From positions 434,001 through 498,000 of the forward strand of contig NZ_FQWD01000001.1 in assembly GCF_900129565.1 (NCBI RefSeq): a stretch of DNA of 64,000 nucleotides, read 5' to 3'. The notes under the pieces are model-generated. The model had not been told where the DNA came from and searched no databases. It saw only the letters and a program-made list of their open reading frames with translations. This DNA is from Marisediminitalea aggregata (GTDB lineage Bacteria; Pseudomonadota; Gammaproteobacteria; Enterobacterales; Alteromonadaceae). Positions 17,324-26,385 of the stretch are shown here, in pieces (positions within the stretch are counted from its first letter, which is position 1; each line of letters starts with the position of its first letter). Position numbers and translations under genes: made by a program.

Positions 17324-18291
17324 GCAATGCAGACCAGGCCTTTTTATGGGCGTACGATATTAGCTTTGACGGCACCATTGCCACGGTAGATAAAGCAGCC
17401 ATCACCACACCGATTGCGCCTAACACCTATCGATGGGTTCATTTGCAGTCTGACGAGTCTGATGCCGAGCAACTATTAGATACCCTCGCGTTGCCGTCTT
17501 CAGTGGCCGATAGCCTGATGGCATTGCAGACCCGTCCGCGCGTACTACCAATAAAAGAAGGCGCGTTGATTTTCCTGCGTGGCATTAACGCAAATCCAGG
17601 TGCCGACCCTGATGATATGGTGTCATTGCGCTTGTGGTTAACCCCAACCCTGATGGTGACCGCGCGACGTCAGAACCGTCGTCTGATGAGTGTGCAGGAC
17701 ACCCGGGAAATGATTGAAAGCGGCGAAGCCCCGGCGACGACTGCTGAGCTGCTAGTCACTTTGCTTACCCGCATAGCCGACCGCATACACGACAAAATCG
17801 AAGATATTGACGAACAGCTTGCTCAATACGAAACAGCTGATGCCCTGAATAAACAGGATCGACAACAGCTCGCTATGTTACGTCGACAAACCGCGATTAT
17901 TCGACGCCACCTGGCACCGCAACGCGATGCCCTGGACACGCTGATTCGACTGCCAAACCTGATCAACGACAGCTTGATTTTTGAATTGCGCGACCAAGCC
18001 GACCGCATGACCCGTTACGTTGAAGATCTCGACCTGGCAAGGGAACGTTCACTAGTATTGCAGGACGAATTACGCAACCAAATAGCTGATCAACAAGGCA
18101 TTCGCATGTATGTGCTGTCGATGATCACAGCCATATTTTTACCACTGTCTTTTTTAACCGGTGTATTTGGTATGAACGTGGCCGGCCTGCCAGGTACCGA
18201 AGCCCCTGATGCCTTTACAACGCTCATGATGGCTATGGGCGGGATTGCCGTTGTCATGCTCATTGCCATGCTATGGAAACGCTGGCTATAG
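17320..18291 (+). CDS. ZntB/CorA-family divalent cation transporter
   Basis: A 323-residue CorA-superfamily channel. A large cytosolic funnel (about 1-255) contains the helix QDRQQLAMLRRQTAIIRRHL, then two membrane helices with the signature YGMNV-equivalent FGMNVAG (about 284-290) and FLPLSFLTGVFGMN. Overall resemblance is to ZntB zinc transporters, including the LRGINANPG strand pattern near 88. It moves Zn2+ or Mg2+ in or out; direction is debated for ZntB. The start codon overlaps the mscS stop as ATGA, so the pair is an operon. Confidence 0.87.
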   Translation: MSNADQAFLWAYDISFDGTIATVDKAAITTPIAPNTYRWVHLQSDESDAEQLLDTLALPSSVADSLMALQTRPRVLPIKEGALIFLRGINANPGADPDDMVSLRLWLTPTLMVTARRQNRRLMSVQDTREMIESGEAPATTAELLVTLLTRIADRIHDKIEDIDEQLAQYETADALNKQDRQQLAMLRRQTAIIRRHLAPQRDALDTLIRLPNLINDSLIFELRDQADRMTRYVEDLDLARERSLVLQDELRNQIADQQGIRMYVLSMITAIFLPLSFLTGVFGMNVAGLPGTEAPDAFTTLMMAMGGIAVVMLIAMLWKRWL

Positions 18292-18312
18292 ATTGCAAAC
18301 AAACCATTCAAA

Positions 18313-18337
18313 GCGGGCAAACAATGCCCGCCTTCAT
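18313..18337 (+). terminator. Likely terminator of the mscS-zntB operon
   Basis: Arms GCGGGCA and TGCCCGC around AACAA, 21 bases after the stop, followed by a broken pyrimidine tract (CTTCATACTTTT). Confidence 0.5.
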
Positions 18338-18546
18338 ACTTTTGGTTAATCGACTGATCCTTTTCCTTATTTAATAATTACTTACTTCGTTATTTCTGTC
18401 TTTGAATCTCGTTTACTTTTTCTCATGGTCAGTTGATTCGAATCAAGGCTCCCTTTGCTGACGGTGCGTAAGCTGTGTGAATTAACTGGCGAGTTGTAAA
18501 TGCTGTCCTACAATTAGCGTGTAACGGGCAAATTGGAGTGTGTTGT

Positions 18547-20025
18547 ATGTTCTCTTGGGTTAAAGAAGGCCATCAAATATTCAGAGTTATTCTGATTGTT
18601 CAGTTGGTTATCTCAGTAGTCATCGGATTGATTACCGGCGAGCTAATGGTAGCGTTCTGGCTGGGTATTCCGATTATCGCGCTCCCTTTGTACCTTAGCT
18701 ATGCTAACCCGGAATCAGAGATAAGCGGACATGCTGTTGGCATTGGCGTTCAGTTGATGACGGCACTGCACATCCATCAGGCATTTGGGCTTATCGAAAT
18801 TCATTTCGAGATTTTTGTTCTGCTCGCCATGCTGGCTTACTTCCGCAACTGGCGCATCATTGCAACGTCAACTGCGACGGTAGCGGTGCACCACATTTTA
18901 TTCTTTTTCATGCAAGCAGGCGGTTCCGGGGTATTCATTTTCGAAGAAAACCACATCACCTTCTCCATTTTGTTATTGCATGCCGCGTTTGCCCTTGCAG
19001 AGGGCCTGACCCTGATGTACATGACCAAACGCAGTCATGAAGACGGTGTAGGGGGCGCGTTGCTGGAGTCCGCCATTGCAGACATCATTCGCGACAAAGA
19101 AAGTCTCAACCTTGCGGTGAAAATAGACAAATCGGTGCCCGTAATGCGCACCTTTGACGAACTACTGGATGCTATACGCCAATTGGTGAGCAATGCCGCC
19201 AAGCTTGCAGATGACGTAGCTGACACTAGTGCTTTCATGCAAAATGCTACCCGGGAATTAAGTGAGCACGCCCAACAGAGTCACCAGGAAATCGGAAGTA
19301 TTTCCGCCGCATCGGAAGAAATTGCGGTCACCATGCAAGACACATCTGAGCGCACTAACGCAGCCAATGACATCACTCAGGAAGCCAAAGCGAACACATC
19401 AGAGTCGAGAACGTCCGTTGAAAGTACCAAGACCACCATTAGCTCATTGCGCGACAGATTAAACAGTGCCGCGCAAACCAACCAGGAGCTGAACGAGCGA
19501 TGCGCCAGTATCTCTGATTCCATGCGTTCAATTACCGCCGTAGCGGAACAAACTAACCTGCTTGCGCTTAACGCAGCCATTGAATCGGCCCGTGCCGGCG
19601 AGCACGGCCGGGGCTTCGCCGTCGTTGCTGACGAAGTCCGCACCCTGGCAATACGCTCTAAAGAAAGTGCCGACGAGATTTCTACCATCACCGAGCAATT
19701 GGTGGCCAGCACAGCGTCGTCAGTGACGCAGATGAATCAGTGCATCGAACTGGTTGACGAAGCAGTAAGCGCATCAGACCGCGCAGCCACGCACATGCAA
19801 GGCATCGAATCTAAAATCCAGGCGGCCTCGGACAACATGATGGAAGTCGCAACCTCGGCGGTTGAACAGGAAACTGCGTCCTCATCGATAGCGGCCAGCA
19901 CGGCAAAAATTTACGAGCTGGCGACCCAGGAAGCGCGTACCGCCGCGGAACTGGAGCAAAAGTCGCAATCGTTGGCCACTCTGTGTCAGACACTGCAAAC
20001 CATGGTAAGACGTTTTGTAGTGTAA
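18547..20025 (+). CDS. Methyl-accepting chemotaxis protein with polytopic membrane sensor
   Basis: A ~492-residue chemoreceptor. Instead of a periplasmic ligand domain the N-terminal ~165 residues form about six short membrane helices with paired histidines ([25 protein letters not shown]), which may bind a ligand, metal or haem (inference). There is no HAMP with a standard pattern; a coiled region leads into the signalling domain with the hairpin tip [19 protein letters not shown] (about 335-353). It talks to CheA/CheW. I place the start at ATG 18547, nine bases after GGAG, rather than at the GTG 18538. Its stop codon overlaps the next ATG. Confidence 0.88.
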   Translation: MFSWVKEGHQIFRVILIVQLVISVVIGLITGELMVAFWLGIPIIALPLYLSYANPESEISGHAVGIGVQLMTALHIHQAFGLIEIHFEIFVLLAMLAYFRNWRIIATSTATVAVHHILFFFMQAGGSGVFIFEENHITFSILLLHAAFALAEGLTLMYMTKRSHEDGVGGALLESAIADIIRDKESLNLAVKIDKSVPVMRTFDELLDAIRQLVSNAAKLADDVADTSAFMQNATRELSEHAQQSHQEIGSISAASEEIAVTMQDTSERTNAANDITQEAKANTSESRTSVESTKTTISSLRDRLNSAAQTNQELNERCASISDSMRSITAVAEQTNLLALNAAIESARAGEHGRGFAVVADEVRTLAIRSKESADEISTITEQLVASTASSVTQMNQCIELVDEAVSASDRAATHMQGIESKIQAASDNMMEVATSAVEQETASSSIAASTAKIYELATQEARTAAELEQKSQSLATLCQTLQTMVRRFVV

Positions 20026-20552
20026 TGAGCAGCCGTAAAACAACTATACTGGTTGGCGTTTGGGCAACCGCGATATTGGTTGCCCTGCTCATAGCAAACA
20101 GCAATCAGATGCAGGACTTTGATCCAGACGCCTCACTGGCACAAGCTGCCAGCCAGCAGGACTTCGATAGTGCCTTCACAGGCATGTTGCAAGAGGCAGG
20201 TGTGAGCAACGGCTCTATTGTGCATCTTAGCGCTGACAGCAATTGCTTTTGCAATGACCTTAGCAAGGGCCATCAATACGATATAACCCAATCACTCGCC
20301 GACAAAGGCTATGAGTTTCACACCTTGTCGCTGTCTGAAAATCCGGCTATTAGCAAACTCATCAGCCACTTCCCCGCCCTTGCTGTTATCGATAACAACG
20401 GTAATCTGCGCTATGTTGGCCCTTATGCAACGGGTTTTGGCTGCTTTAAGGGCAATGACTTAGTGGACGATATTGCCCGAATCGCCACCACTGAGCAGTA
20501 CTTCGGGGCTACGGTAAACACTGAGGCCCGCGGTTGTTTTTGTAATGTGTAG
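20025..20552 (+). CDS. Membrane-anchored DUF6436-like thioredoxin-fold protein
   Basis: About 175 residues. An N-terminal anchor (TTILVGVWATAILVALLIA) is followed by a periplasmic domain with the redox-type motif NCFCND at about 76-81, a second Cys in GFGCFKG, and a C-terminal GCFCNV. The CxC and layout resemble proteins labelled DUF6436 in Alteromonas and Vibrio (recalled, not checked), with a thioredoxin-like strand pattern (SIVHLSADSNC, FPALAVIDNNGNLRYVGPY). The conserved cis-Pro-like position precedes ALAVID. The ATG shares one base with the TAA of the chemoreceptor, so they are translationally coupled. Function unknown. Confidence 0.7.
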   Translation: MSSRKTTILVGVWATAILVALLIANSNQMQDFDPDASLAQAASQQDFDSAFTGMLQEAGVSNGSIVHLSADSNCFCNDLSKGHQYDITQSLADKGYEFHTLSLSENPAISKLISHFPALAVIDNNGNLRYVGPYATGFGCFKGNDLVDDIARIATTEQYFGATVNTEARGCFCNV

Positions 20553-20803
20553 ACACGCAGTTATTTCATAAAATAGATAGTCAAAAATTGATTCACTAAT
20601 CAGCCTTACCCAATTTTCTATATAGCTACTGTCTGCAGGGCACAATAATCCACATCGGCACTAATTCCTTTTTTCTGGACTTTCATCTCCCCAATGAGGC
20701 AAACAATAGTCCAAAAGCACTCGCTGATATTTTAAGGGAACTTTGCAATTAAAATATTCACTAAAGCTTTGTAAACAACTGGTGTAACAAGGATGACAAC
20801 CCA

Positions 20804-21445
20804 ATGCTCCCCGTTATGCAGCGCAATCCCGATTCCTTACCCGGACATCCAAATAGACAGCGCAAGTTAAAATCATGGATATTGGTATTGCCGGTGTGTT
20901 TCCTTGCGCTTCCCTTTGCGGCAAACGCTAACGCAGGCGTGCCCATGCTATTTCTGGCGATGCCTGCCCTGCTCATGTCGCTGTTACCCATTATCTTTAT
21001 CGAGTCCGTTTATTGTGCGCAGCGATTGTCTTTGTCCTTCGGACAGTCATTAAAAACAGTGAGCATATCCAACCTTGCTTCAACGCTGGTTGGCATTCCT
21101 GTTACCTGGTTACTGCTGGTCGGCGTTCAAATAGCGACAAGCGGAGGCAGGGCTTACGGCATAGACTCCCCCGTTGAAAAAGTGCTTGCGGTTACCTGGC
21201 AAGCCCCTTGGTTGATCCCTTACGAGACCGATCTGCATTGGATGATACCGGCTGCAGGCTTGGTACTGCTGGTACCTTTTTATTTTGCGTCCTGGTGGTC
21301 AGAATTCTGGGTAGCAAAGAAATTGAATACCCTACTCCCCACGTCAGACGTCAAACTTGCAGTAAGAAACGCCAACCGCATAACCTATTGTCTACTTGCC
21401 GGCTGGCCGATTGCGTCCTGGTTAGCTAACGTTGCAATGAAATAA
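20804..21445 (+). CDS. Uncharacterised multi-pass membrane protein
   Basis: 213 residues with roughly five hydrophobic segments: WILVLPVCFLALPFAANA (about 25-43), MLFLAMPALLMSLLPIIFIE, STLVGIPVTWLLLVGVQIA, MIPAAGLVLLVPFYFASWW and a final one near 190-208. The second segment ends in an acidic residue (FIESVYC), a feature seen in many small transport-type proteins, but I recognise no family. AAGGA lies 10 bases before the ATG at 20804; an alternative ATG exists four codons later. It stands alone, preceded by a ~250-base spacer without visible genes and convergent with the deacetylase gene. Confidence 0.6.
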   Translation: MLPVMQRNPDSLPGHPNRQRKLKSWILVLPVCFLALPFAANANAGVPMLFLAMPALLMSLLPIIFIESVYCAQRLSLSFGQSLKTVSISNLASTLVGIPVTWLLLVGVQIATSGGRAYGIDSPVEKVLAVTWQAPWLIPYETDLHWMIPAAGLVLLVPFYFASWWSEFWVAKKLNTLLPTSDVKLAVRNANRITYCLLAGWPIASWLANVAMK

Positions 21446-21478
21446 GCAACGGCTGCACGACTACGCCAAGACACTCAG

Positions 21479-22411
21479 CTAATGGCTGGTATCGTCTCCG
21501 TGCAGCCCCTTGATATGCGCAACCACACTACGACCCAGCGCACTCAGGTTATAACCGCCTTCCAGCATACTCACAATGCGCCCATGACAAACCTTGTCGG
21601 CGACTTTGCGCAGTTGCTGGCTGACCCAATGGTAGTCTTCTTCACGCAGGCGTAATTGACCCATATGATCTTCGGCATGAGCATCGAATCCGGCGCTGAT
21701 CAGAATAAGTTGAGGCTGGTAGTTAATCAGCGCGTCGAACCAGTAACTCACGGCTTTGCGAAAGGCTTCGCCGTTTGCGCCGGCCTCAAGCGGAGCACAC
21801 AGAATATTACTGGCAGATACAGGCGAGCCACTGTGCGGGTAAAACGGGTGCTGAAATGAGGAACACATCATAATTCTCTGATCACCCGCTATGATATGCT
21901 CGGTGCCATTACCGTGGTGAACATCGAAATCCACTATCGCGACGCGTGACAAGTCGTATTTCTTCACCGCATAGCGCGCGGCTACCGCAATGTTGTTAAA
22001 CAGGCAGAATCCCATTGCGTTGTCGTATTCAGCGTGGTGACCAGGCGGTCTAACTGCACAAAATGCCTGACGGTTCTCACCGTCCATCACCCAGTCAACA
22101 GCGTCACAACCAGCGCCGGCGGCATACAATGCTGCGCTCAGCGTAATGGGTGTCATGCCGGTATCCTGTTCCAGCCAAATCACGCCGGTTTTAGGTGCCC
22201 GCTGAAAAATACTGTCCACGTAGTAAGGGTCATGGGCAAGCGCCAGGTTCTCACGCTTAACCGGTTTTGCATCGGCGTGCTGACACACCATGTCCAGCCC
22301 CGACGACAGCAATTGATCATCAATGGCGTACAAGCGGTCGGGATGCTCCGGGTGCTCTCCTGACACATCGTGATGCACACAGTCTTTGCCGCGAAAGATT
22401 TTGATGGTCAT
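21479..22411 (-). CDS. Histone-deacetylase-family hydrolase
   Basis: A 310-residue zinc amidohydrolase of the histone deacetylase/acetoin-utilisation/acetylpolyamine hydrolase superfamily. Key residues are visible: the charge-relay histidines in RPPGHHAEYD (about 127-136), zinc ligands in VDFDVHHGNGT (about 168-178) and GFDAHAED (about 252-259), and the C-terminal EGGYN. Bacterial class II members deacylate lysines of proteins or small amines. Its ATG overlaps the stop of the upstream CoA-transferase/GNAT fusion as ATGA, so the two are translated together, which suggests one acyl-group cycle (inference). Confidence 0.88.
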   Translation of the reverse strand: MTIKIFRGKDCVHHDVSGEHPEHPDRLYAIDDQLLSSGLDMVCQHADAKPVKRENLALAHDPYYVDSIFQRAPKTGVIWLEQDTGMTPITLSAALYAAGAGCDAVDWVMDGENRQAFCAVRPPGHHAEYDNAMGFCLFNNIAVAARYAVKKYDLSRVAIVDFDVHHGNGTEHIIAGDQRIMMCSSFQHPFYPHSGSPVSASNILCAPLEAGANGEAFRKAVSYWFDALINYQPQLILISAGFDAHAEDHMGQLRLREEDYHWVSQQLRKVADKVCHGRIVSMLEGGYNLSALGRSVVAHIKGLHGDDTSH

Positions 22412-24264
22412 GCGCTTTTCTCCTGGCTTGCTTCCTGTAGGGGTAGAGCCAGTTCAACTTCGCTCGGATCACCGCTGAACAGTCGTTTAAATCCGTGGTG
22501 TTCAAAAATGGCTATCATGGGTTTATTGTCGGCACGGCAGAACGCCAGCATCTTGTTGATATTGCGCTTTTGCGCGATATCAATGAGGGTGGTCAGTAGC
22601 TTGCTGGCCATGCCTTTACCCTGCTGGGTTTCCCGGGTTACAAAGGCCGCTTCACAAGTATTGTCGTGCTCGTTGTAATAAAACCGGCCAACGGCGTGAA
22701 TGGTAATTCGCGATCCTTCCTGACGCACAATGCACAAGGCCGCATCTGAACTTTGATCCACACTCACCAAATTACAGGATTTCTCCCGCGACATCTGTTT
22801 GGGATCGTAGTTGTAACGCAGTCGCAGTGTTTCCTTGGTATGCGAATAGAAGAACTCCTGCAAACGGCGTTCATCCGCCGGATTGAGCGGGCGAAGATAG
22901 AACTTCTCGCCGTTCACTACCATTTTATGCAGCTGAATGGCGCCCAGCTCAGGAATATCGGTGGGGTACTTCTGTTGGTAGTGCGGCACCCAGTAGTTCT
23001 GACGCACTTCTGCCAGTAACTTGGCGCGGAATTTAGGGTGAGCCACCCGAATCAGTTCCAGTGCTCGCTCGCGAATACTTTTTCCGCGCAGCGAGGCAAT
23101 ACCATACTCGGTAACAATGTAGTGAACATTACCACGAGAGGTTACAACGCCTGAGCCCTCTGTAATGTATGGTACAATGCGCGACACGGTTTCGTTTTTA
23201 GCGGTAGAGGGCAAGGCAATAATCGGCTTACCGCCTTTGCTCATGGACGCACCGGAAACAAAGTCGACCTGACCACCAATACCACTATAAAAATCAAACC
23301 CTAGAGAATCGGCCACCACCTGTCCGGTTAAGTCCACTTCCAGCGCACTGTTAATGGCAATCATGTTGTCATTTTTAGCGATGTTAGTGGGTTTATTCAC
23401 ATAGCTACTGGGGTAAAACTCAATATGCGGGTTGTTATTCACAAAGTCATACAGCTTGCGACTACCAATACAAAAACTGGTAACAACTTTGCCAGGGTGA
23501 AAGGTTTTCTTTCGGTTGCTGATAGCGCCCGAGGCAATGATTTCCATAATGCTGTCGGACAGCATCTCACTGTGGATCCCCAGGTCTTTGTGGCGCTCCA
23601 GGTACTTCAACGTAGCACTAGGGATTTTGCCAACCCCAAATTGCAGCGTTGCGCCATCTTCTACCAGCATCGCCACGTACTGACCAATACGTTCAGTCAC
23701 GCTGTCGATTGGCGGGGCTTCGATTTCCTGTAGCGGCTGGTCGGCTTCAATTACCGCGGCAAACTCACTGATATGCAAATAGGAGTGCCCGGCTGTACGA
23801 GGCATTTGTGGGTTTATTTGCGCCACTACCTTGTTGGCGTGACGGGCTGCCGACATACAAATGTCTACCGACACGCCCAACGAACAATACCCGAATTCAT
23901 CGGGCGGACTTACCATTACCAGCGCCGTATCCAGTGGCAGCGTGCCATCGCTGAATAAGCTCGACATTTCAGACAAAAACACCGGCGTGTAGTCGGCGCG
24001 GCCTTCGTCAACCGCCCTGCGTACTTCGTCACCGTGAATAAAAAACGTGTTTACCTTGAACAGCTGGCGGTATTCCTCTTTTGCCCAGCGGTTATCGCCA
24101 AGCGCCAGCATATGAACTAACTCAATGTCGCTGTATGCCTTGCTGTTGGCAATTAAGTCGTCAATTAGTGCGTAGGGTACGCCTGCGTTACCACCAACAA
24201 ACACCCGGCAACCGGACTTAATTAGCTGCGACCAGTCTGGTCGCGGGGGCAATGCTACTGTCAT
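22408..24264 (-). CDS. Fusion of acetyl-CoA hydrolase/transferase and GNAT acetyltransferase
   Basis: About 618 residues with two enzymes. The N-terminal ~430 residues are an acetyl-CoA hydrolase/CoA-transferase with GIGGQVDFVSGASMSKGGKP and GVVTSRGNVHYIVTEYGIA. The C-terminal ~170 are a GNAT acyltransferase (about 445-600) with FVTRETQQGKGMASKLLTTL as the CoA pyrophosphate loop. The fusion is known as a bifunctional family in gammaproteobacteria, but its substrate is unclear. The frame opens earlier (24306), but AGGGAG sits seven bases before the ATG at 24264. It overlaps the deacetylase gene by four bases. Confidence 0.88.
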   Translation of the reverse strand: MTVALPPRPDWSQLIKSGCRVFVGGNAGVPYALIDDLIANSKAYSDIELVHMLALGDNRWAKEEYRQLFKVNTFFIHGDEVRRAVDEGRADYTPVFLSEMSSLFSDGTLPLDTALVMVSPPDEFGYCSLGVSVDICMSAARHANKVVAQINPQMPRTAGHSYLHISEFAAVIEADQPLQEIEAPPIDSVTERIGQYVAMLVEDGATLQFGVGKIPSATLKYLERHKDLGIHSEMLSDSIMEIIASGAISNRKKTFHPGKVVTSFCIGSRKLYDFVNNNPHIEFYPSSYVNKPTNIAKNDNMIAINSALEVDLTGQVVADSLGFDFYSGIGGQVDFVSGASMSKGGKPIIALPSTAKNETVSRIVPYITEGSGVVTSRGNVHYIVTEYGIASLRGKSIRERALELIRVAHPKFRAKLLAEVRQNYWVPHYQQKYPTDIPELGAIQLHKMVVNGEKFYLRPLNPADERRLQEFFYSHTKETLRLRYNYDPKQMSREKSCNLVSVDQSSDAALCIVRQEGSRITIHAVGRFYYNEHDNTCEAAFVTRETQQGKGMASKLLTTLIDIAQKRNINKMLAFCRADNKPMIAIFEHHGFKRLFSGDPSEVELALPLQEASQEKSA

Positions 24265-24748
24265 CGCTGTGCTCCCTGTTATCGGTATTTCCTGACACCG
24301 ATTCACCTGAAATGAAGTGACACTAATGATGCCACAGAATACGACGCTGCACAGACAGAATTGGCGGAATATTGATCTGGTTTAGGGTATTTGCTACCAA
24401 TGGATTAGGTGACTGGGAAAAGCAGAAAATTGAACCTAATAGAATGGTTAGATACACAATCTATAGTCGACATTTTTGGATGGCAGCTTTAGGTCAATTG
24501 CGGTCATCTATACTTTTTTCTTTAGAAACTTGAGCAAGTTAAGCTTTAGATTCTGCATCTGGATAGTCGTAAACCAATACAACGAAATACGTTCTGCCCA
24601 GTTAAAATACTTCATCGACTTTAAGATCGCTTTTTATGTCTGAAATAAGTGAAGTGTGTTTCATCAGCGAAGATTGTGAATTGATTGAACACACACCCAC
24701 ATTGATTAATAGACTCCAAACACTGGTGAAATGTACTACCTAGGATGT
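24265..24748. other. Intergenic stretch at the left edge of the AT-rich island
   Basis: About 480 bases, AT-richer than the flanks on the left. No RNA gene or strong terminator was seen. The only coding-like trace is a 35-codon minus-strand frame at 24508-24615 (listed separately). Base composition changes here, about 100 bases before the first unknown gene of the island. Confidence 0.5.
24508..24615 (-). CDS. Possible 35-residue hydrophobic, basic peptide or gene remnant
   Basis: A short frame encoding MKYFNWAERISLYWFT and a lysine/leucine-rich end (NLLKFLKKKV). The composition is protein-like, amphipathic and basic, but there is no ribosome-binding site and a stop lies five codons upstream. 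It could equally be the decayed 3' end of a lost gene. Confidence 0.2.
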   Translation of the reverse strand: MKYFNWAERISLYWFTTIQMQNLKLNLLKFLKKKV

Positions 24749-25864
24749 CTATTTGCGTCCTTTGTAAATCTTCGCCAATCTTTCTTTGTGTTCGTTAGTG
24801 CATTCTGATATTCCCAGTTCACCAATCGTAGCATCCTGCCATGATTTTAACTGAGCCATAATTGTTTTGTGATGGAACTCAAAATGAGCTAAGTCCAATG
24901 AGAACAACTTCTTTATTTCGTCAGGCACTTCTGGAACGTGTATATTTCGTGATTTTCTTGTCAAGCGAATCTCTTTGGTTATCTCACTAAAGCGTGAGAT
25001 TATTTCATCATTAGATTCGCTCAAAATTAATGAAGGGTTTAAAAAACTTTTAAACATCTCATCATTCGCAACCATGCTTGCATAAGCTGTCAAAGCACTA
25101 GTGTTGTAGTATTTTAAACCAAGCATGGTATATGCTGCTGCATTTACCAAATGTGTTCTGCTACCCTCTGCGTTTTTTGTGTTTCGAAAGCTTGTTTTCG
25201 CTTGTAGGAACTCGTTCCGTATCAAAAATTCAATCGCATGATAGGTAGCGCCCGAAATTAACAATTCTTTCGCCACCTCTCGCTCTCGGGATCTTCTAGA
25301 CAAAGCCTTAGGCTTTTGTAGATATGCAATCATCGCCCATTTATCACCACTAAGAGACAAGTCTTCCAAGTTATCAATCTCCATAGCGAGATATGAGTCA
25401 ATATAGGCAGAACTTTGGTCGTAGAGCTCGTCCCCATAACCAACATCAGGTGTATAAGCCGGCGCAATCCCTTGTATTTCATTCCAATCTTGTTGAATTT
25501 TAGCCAAGTAGCTTACGTCTTCACTACTCAATTGTTCACGTGGAACGCACCAGTTATCGTCAAGTGTTAAAACTGTGTCGCGGGATTCACTATCTTGATT
25601 ATTCGATATAACATACTGCTGAGACTCGTCATCAAGTGTCAAAGCAACCTCTTTACTGATAAAGCTGTCATTAATTTCACCATTCGAGCCAGCATCAGTG
25701 ACCTTTTTAGACGTGATGCTTTCGGAATTACCACCACTCTCAGAAGTCGATACCGCTAAATCAACGTTGTTGTTATTTTGCCAAAAATAAGTAAGTGTAA
25801 CTACTAACACCCCGATACTGGCAAATGCAATACACGCAGCTTTTCTATATCTCTGCAAACTCAT
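24749..25864 (-). CDS. Uncharacterised membrane-anchored protein
   Basis: A 371-residue protein I do not recognise. One N-terminal membrane anchor (AACIAFASIGVLVVTLTYFW, about 9-28) is followed by a Ser/Asp/Glu/Asn-rich linker (about 30-105) and a helical domain (about 110-371) with repeated alpha-helical, TPR-like character (HAIEFLIRNEFLQA, NAAAYTMLGLKYYN). The topology places most of it in the periplasm. Codon use and base composition are AT-richer than the genes to the left, consistent with horizontal gain. No neighbour in an operon. Confidence 0.6.
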   Translation of the reverse strand: MSLQRYRKAACIAFASIGVLVVTLTYFWQNNNNVDLAVSTSESGGNSESITSKKVTDAGSNGEINDSFISKEVALTLDDESQQYVISNNQDSESRDTVLTLDDNWCVPREQLSSEDVSYLAKIQQDWNEIQGIAPAYTPDVGYGDELYDQSSAYIDSYLAMEIDNLEDLSLSGDKWAMIAYLQKPKALSRRSREREVAKELLISGATYHAIEFLIRNEFLQAKTSFRNTKNAEGSRTHLVNAAAYTMLGLKYYNTSALTAYASMVANDEMFKSFLNPSLILSESNDEIISRFSEITKEIRLTRKSRNIHVPEVPDEIKKLFSLDLAHFEFHHKTIMAQLKSWQDATIGELGISECTNEHKERLAKIYKGRK

Positions 25865-26150
25865 GAATATGTTAATCCCCAGGGCAAACTTTTATTGCTC
25901 TATCTCTTACGGCGTCGCATGCATCGTAAGCATTGTCTCTTTGTGAATCTAGCAAATTTTTTCATGTCTAAATGAATACGTATCTGTTTAAACGTTAACC
26001 AGAATATTAATTGGCGCCCAAGCTTGCTCTACATCGAAAAAATAGCATCTCGATCCAAACTTTTTTGCAGTATGCTGAATGTCTGCTATTCGCTCAAAGC
26101 TGACTTCACTAATACTTTCATTCGCGAATTGTTCACAATCCCAACACACA

Positions 26151-26180
26151 AAAAGCCCGCTTCGAATGAGCGGGCTTTTA
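26151..26180. terminator. Terminator hairpin in the left repeat copy
   Basis: Ten-base perfect arms AAAAGCCCGC and GCGGGCTTTT around a nine- to ten-base loop (TTCGAATGA). A/T tracts on both sides make it bidirectional. In this copy there is no intact upstream gene on the minus strand to terminate. Confidence 0.75.
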
Positions 26181-26240
26181 ATATTGGATTCTCTAGCTCT
26201 GTTTTGGCCTTGAGAAATTTGGATATCAACACGTAGAACA
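26151..26240. repeat. Direct repeat, left copy (partner 29721-29809)
   Basis: Ninety bases nearly identical to 29721-29809: one substitution (A at 26188 versus C at 29758) and one extra A near 26216. The copy includes a terminator hairpin (AAAAGCCCGC...GCGGGCTTTT) and the last ~45 bases of the RND permease gene. Both copies have the same orientation and are 3.57 kb apart. Confidence 0.9.
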
Positions 26241-26300
26241 CAGGTTGGAAGACGTTAGCTAGGAAATACCGGAAAGAATACCGTCAGTAACACAAACATG
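26193..26300 (-). pseudogene. Decayed fragment of an RND efflux permease 3' end
   Basis: Minus-strand codons before the TAG at 26193 read VFYVLISKF, as at the end of the intact RND permease (29763-32870). An extra base near 26216 shifts the last codons. Further upstream the match drops sharply: FLANVFQPV here against FLAIFFVPM in the intact gene, with a one-base deletion near 26268, then only faint resemblance to about 26300. This is a broken copy of the gene end, decaying upstream of the near-identical 90-base segment. Confidence 0.7.
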
Positions 26301-26385
26301 AATAGAGCTATTTACACTCAAACTCACTGCTGTAAGGTAGAAATTGAACGACTGGCGAAGCACTACTTATGGACAAGAGTATTTT

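Larger units (their letters stand above)
25865..26385. other. Spacer holding the decayed copy of the RND-pump 3' end
   Basis: About 520 bases between the unknown anchored protein and the VpsP-like gene. It contains a terminator hairpin and a broken RND gene fragment at 26151-26300 (listed separately). Nothing else is recognisable; the first 280 bases show no coding frame of interest. Confidence 0.6.

Noticed and set aside
26024..26236. 70-codon plus-strand frame over the left repeat copy
   Set aside because: It includes the terminator hairpin, and the same peptide words appear from the right copy (29576-29827); an artefact of the repeat.
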